This document shows positions 61,140 through 64,000 of a DNA stretch of 64,000 nucleotides, in pieces (position 1 is the first letter of the stretch; every line of letters starts with the position of its first letter). Source of the DNA: Belliella alkalica (GTDB lineage: Bacteria; Bacteroidota; Bacteroidia; Cytophagales; Cyclobacteriaceae); contig NZ_JAKZGO010000014.1 of the NCBI RefSeq assembly GCF_022549785.1, positions 49,352 through 113,351 of the forward strand, written 5' to 3'. A model generated the notes under the pieces. It saw only the letters and a list, made by a program, of their open reading frames with translations, searched no databases and was not told the origin of the DNA. A program made the position numbers and the translations under genes.

Positions 61140-63395
61140 TTATTCCATTATTCGAAGCTTTGCAAAGCTAAGTAATAAAGTCTTTTCTCCAAAATTCTCG
61201 AATTGTATCGTTGCTTTTTTATTGATTCCTTCTACCTCTATCTTCAAAACCTTGCCAAAACCGAATTTTGGATGCTCTACTTTCATACCTTCACCAAGAT
61301 TGTTGGTATTTGAAGGCTTGAAATCAGGGCTTGGGGTATGAACTTTAGCGGTAGTTTGTGGTCGCATGGATGGATTTTTTTTGATACCAATAAATCCATT
61401 TCTTCCTTCACTACCTTCATTTCGCAATGCACCTGCCGGCGAAGCTGTCATACGCTTATTGACGCGGATACACTCAGGATCCACTTCTTCAAGAAACCTA
61501 CTGGGCTCACAGTTCAAAAGTCTCCCATAGCGATACCTTGTCAAGGCATATGTCAGGTAAAGTTTGTCCATAGCTCTGGTAGATGCTACATAAAATAGTC
61601 GCCTTTCTTCTTCTAGATCCTCACGGCTTTGCATCATCATTTGGGAAGGAAAAAGATCTTCTTCCATTCCTACGACAAATACTTGTTTAAATTCTAGTCC
61701 TTTTGATGCGTGAATACTCATCAGGGTCACAGAATCTGTAGTGTCTTTGTCTCTATCATTGTCAGTCAATAGGGCTATTTCCTGAAGAAAAGCTCCCAAA
61801 GATTTGTCCTCATTTTCCGGATTGTCAACATATTCTTTGATCGCATTGAGCAATTCTTGGACGTTTTCATATCGATTGAGGCCTTCAATAGTCTTATCCT
61901 CGTACAGATCTCTAAGCAGTCCAGACTGTTTGGAGATAGATGAGGCAGCTTCAAATGCATCTTTCCGTTCGACTTCAATACTAAAGCTTTTGATCATTGT
62001 CGTAAAGTCTTCCACGGCATTGGAAGCTCGTCCCGACAAGAAACTGTTGGCATTTATCATCACTTCCCAAAGGGGAATGTCATGCTCATAAGCAGCGACA
62101 AGCATTTTTTCTACAGTGGTATCACCAATACCCCTTTTTGGATAATTGATGATCCTTTTGAAAGCTTCTTCATCGTCCCTATTGACCACAAAGCGCATAT
62201 AGGCCATCAAATCTTTGATCTCTTTTCTTTGGTAGAATGACAAACCACCGACAATTTTGTAAGTGATGTTCATTTTTCTCAAAGCTTCCTCCATGGATCT
62301 TGATTGAGAGTTGGTTCTATATAGGATGGCAAAATCACTGTTGTTCAGTTTTTTGTTATTTTTCTCCTCAAAAATCGTTGTTGCCACTACTCTTCCTTCT
62401 TCACTGTCTGAACTTGCCTTTATGAGTTCGATCATGTCGCCTTCATCATTTTGTGTCCAGACATTCTTTTTGAGCTGCGCTTTGTTTTTGGCAATGATGC
62501 TGTTGGCTGCCTGTACGATGTTTTTGGTCGATCTATAGTTTTGTTCGAGTTTGACTACAAAAAGGTCAGGGTAATCTTTTTCGAAATTCAGGATGTTTTG
62601 GATATCCGCACCGCGGAAAGCATAGATACTTTGTGCATCATCGCCAACAACACAAATATTTTGGTGAACCGCAGCCAGTTTTTTGGTAATGAGATATTGT
62701 GAAAGGTTGGTATCTTGAAACTCATCTACCATCACGTATTTGAAGCGTTGCTGATATTTGTTCAAGACATCAAGATGATCTCTGAAGAGTACGTTTGTGT
62801 TGAATAGCAAATCATCAAAATCCATTGCAGAGGATTTGAAGAGTCGTTTTTGGTAGGTTTTGTAGATTTCCCCCATCTTTGGTTTCATCGCTGCATCATC
62901 ATCTGCCTTGATGTAGGGATCAGTGAGGTAAGTTTCCCACGAAATTAACCTGTTTTTGGCGCCTGAAATTCTAGAAAGTACGGTGTTTGCCTTGTAGACC
63001 TTATCATCGAGCTTCATTTCTCGTACGATAGAGCGGATGAGCGATTTGCTATCATCAGAGTCGTAAATAGTGAAATTGGAAGGGTAACCGAGTTTTTCGG
63101 CCTCGACACGGAGTATTTTGGCAAAAGTAGAGTGAAAAGTTCCCATCCAGGTATTTCGAGCTTCTAGACCTATAAGCCTTTCAATCCGACCCTTCATTTC
63201 TGCCGCAGCCTTGTTGGTAAAAGTCAATGAAAGAATGTTGAAAGGGTCAACACCTTTGGCATGGATCAAATGCGCAATACGGTATGTAAGCACCCGTGTT
63301 TTGCCTGATCCGGCACCTGCGATGATCATCACAGGCCCATCAGTGTGTTCTACAGCTTCTTTTTGTGGGGGGTTCAGTCCTTTAAGGTAATCCAT
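61140..63395 (-). CDS. pcrA: ATP-dependent DNA helicase PcrA/UvrD
   Basis: 751 residues from the ATG at 63395 (an ATG five codons earlier, 63410, is possible). UvrD-family motifs: Q motif LNPPQKEAV, motif I AGAGSGKTRVLTYR, motif II VDEFQDTN, motif III GDDAQSIYAFRGA, motif IV EQNYRS, motif V TLMSIHASKGLEF, motif VI RRLFYVASTRA. C-terminal Tudor-like domain (GEGMKVEHPKFGFGKVLKIE) as in PcrA. 3'-5' helicase in repair and plasmid or replication-fork restart. Confidence 0.95.
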   Translation of the reverse strand: MDYLKGLNPPQKEAVEHTDGPVMIIAGAGSGKTRVLTYRIAHLIHAKGVDPFNILSLTFTNKAAAEMKGRIERLIGLEARNTWMGTFHSTFAKILRVEAEKLGYPSNFTIYDSDDSKSLIRSIVREMKLDDKVYKANTVLSRISGAKNRLISWETYLTDPYIKADDDAAMKPKMGEIYKTYQKRLFKSSAMDFDDLLFNTNVLFRDHLDVLNKYQQRFKYVMVDEFQDTNLSQYLITKKLAAVHQNICVVGDDAQSIYAFRGADIQNILNFEKDYPDLFVVKLEQNYRSTKNIVQAANSIIAKNKAQLKKNVWTQNDEGDMIELIKASSDSEEGRVVATTIFEEKNNKKLNNSDFAILYRTNSQSRSMEEALRKMNITYKIVGGLSFYQRKEIKDLMAYMRFVVNRDDEEAFKRIINYPKRGIGDTTVEKMLVAAYEHDIPLWEVMINANSFLSGRASNAVEDFTTMIKSFSIEVERKDAFEAASSISKQSGLLRDLYEDKTIEGLNRYENVQELLNAIKEYVDNPENEDKSLGAFLQEIALLTDNDRDKDTTDSVTLMSIHASKGLEFKQVFVVGMEEDLFPSQMMMQSREDLEEERRLFYVASTRAMDKLYLTYALTRYRYGRLLNCEPSRFLEEVDPECIRVNKRMTASPAGALRNEGSEGRNGFIGIKKNPSMRPQTTAKVHTPSPDFKPSNTNNLGEGMKVEHPKFGFGKVLKIEVEGINKKATIQFENFGEKTLLLSFAKLRIME

Positions 63396-63452
63396 TGTTA
63401 ATCTTTCCATTCTACAAGCTTCAAAGTTAATGGATTTTTTGGCTTTAATTAC

Positions 63453-64000
63453 CCGCTGATTACGCTGATGGTCGCAGATTTTTAAATTGGATTTTGGTTT
63501 TAGATAAGTTCTTGTTCTTTCTGCGTAGATCTGGGGTTTCTTCGGGAGAAAAATTATGGCCCGCTGATTACGCTGATGTTCGCAGATTTTTATGTTGGTT
63601 TTTGGGTTTATACAAGTTTTTGTCCTTTCTGCGTAAATCTGCGGTATCTGCGGGAGAAAAATTATGACCCGCTGATTACGCTGATGCTCGCAGATTTTTA
63701 AATTGGATTTTGGTTTTAGATAAGTTTTTGATTTTTCTGCGTAGATCTGGGGTTTCTTCGGGAGAAAGATTATGGTCCGCTGATTACGCTGATGTTCGAA
63801 GAGTTTTATGTTGGATTTTGGTTTTATACAAGTTCTTGTCTTTTCTGCGTAGATCTGTGGTTTCTTCGGGAGAAAGATTATGGTCCGCTGATTACGCTGA
63901 TGTTCACAGATTTTTAAATTGGATTTTGGTTTTAGATAAGTTTTTGTCCTTTCTGCATAGGTTCGTGGTATCTGCGGGAGAAAGATTATGGCCCGCTGAT
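63453..64000. repeat. 108-bp tandem repeat, at least five units, open at window edge
   Basis: The word CCGCTGATTACGCTGAT begins at 63453, 63561, 63669, 63777 and 63885, and its first eight bases recur at 63993 where the window ends. The period is exactly 108 bp each time. Units vary at single bases (for example GATCTGGGG / AATCTGCGG). Within a unit, CGCAGATTTTT near the start and TCTGCGTA(G/A)ATCTG near the end are inverse words. No open reading frame spans it. Confidence 0.9.

Noticed and set aside
63453..64000. CRISPR array from the regular 108-bp spacing
   Set aside because: The whole 108-bp unit repeats; there are no unique spacers between short repeats, and no cas genes are nearby.

Overview
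The window looks like a chromosomal segment of a gliding-type Bacteroidota, most probably Cytophagia/Cyclobacteriaceae (Algoriphagus- or Belliella-like). Supports: two genes with type IX secretion (T9SS) C-terminal sorting domains, a gldA-gldF-gldG cluster, DUF4290, DUF4221 and 6-bladed beta-propeller lipoproteins, many small outer-membrane barrels, AT-rich intergenic DNA, -7 boxes of the Bacteroidota TAnnTTTG type, and a MurA with the Asp-type active site. The genus is inference. No rRNA, tRNA, CRISPR array, intact transposase or prophage block was recognised.

Layout. 1-7 kb: start of a serine hydrolase lipoprotein, a DUF2179 membrane protein, an M14 peptidase, a decayed ORF, two overlapping outer-membrane barrel genes, a coiled-coil membrane protein and a small membrane protein. 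7-13 kb: polA, an MNT/HEPN toxin-antitoxin-like pair, radA and a short KilA-N gene. 13-22 kb: an Omp85-type barrel, oxyR divergent from an iron(III) ABC transporter (binding protein, fused permease, ATPase), a Tat-exported Gfo/Idh/MocA oxidoreductase and an ohrR-ohr peroxide pair with a palindromic operator. 22-28 kb: a DUF4221 lipoprotein, then a 3-kb segment bracketed by two copies of a palindromic repeat and holding a small lipoprotein gene and a dead T9SS metalloprotease, then an MltF-type lytic transglycosylase. 28-36 kb: a HisA-like protein lacking one catalytic Asp, a YCF48-like/DUF3365 pair, a large YCF48-like T9SS protein, a Cys/Met-metabolism PLP enzyme and a GNAT. 36-44 kb: RES/Xre toxin-antitoxin, two orphan genes, prfA, uvrA, slyD-type FKBP and purine nucleoside phosphorylase (PNP).

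44-48 kb is the most unusual part. A cassette of conserved leader, small exported four-cysteine peptide, intergenic hairpin and 6-bladed beta-propeller protein occurs twice in tandem, and the second copy is preceded by a duplicated 3' end of the PNP gene. Leader and signal peptide are almost identical between copies, while the mature peptide and the propeller have diverged strongly. 48-64 kb: gldA-gldF-gldG, dnaN, two intergenic fields of REP-like palindromes, a GH13 alpha-amylase lipoprotein, another outer-membrane barrel, an M20 peptidase with a lipoprotein, DUF4290-murA, a PcrA/UvrD helicase, and a 108-bp tandem repeat that runs off the window edge.

Functional themes are DNA replication and repair (polA, radA, uvrA, dnaN, pcrA), peroxide and iron homeostasis (oxyR, iron transporter, ohrR-ohr), envelope and secretion (barrels, gld genes, T9SS proteins, murA, mltF), and small stress or defence modules (MNT-HEPN, RES-Xre).
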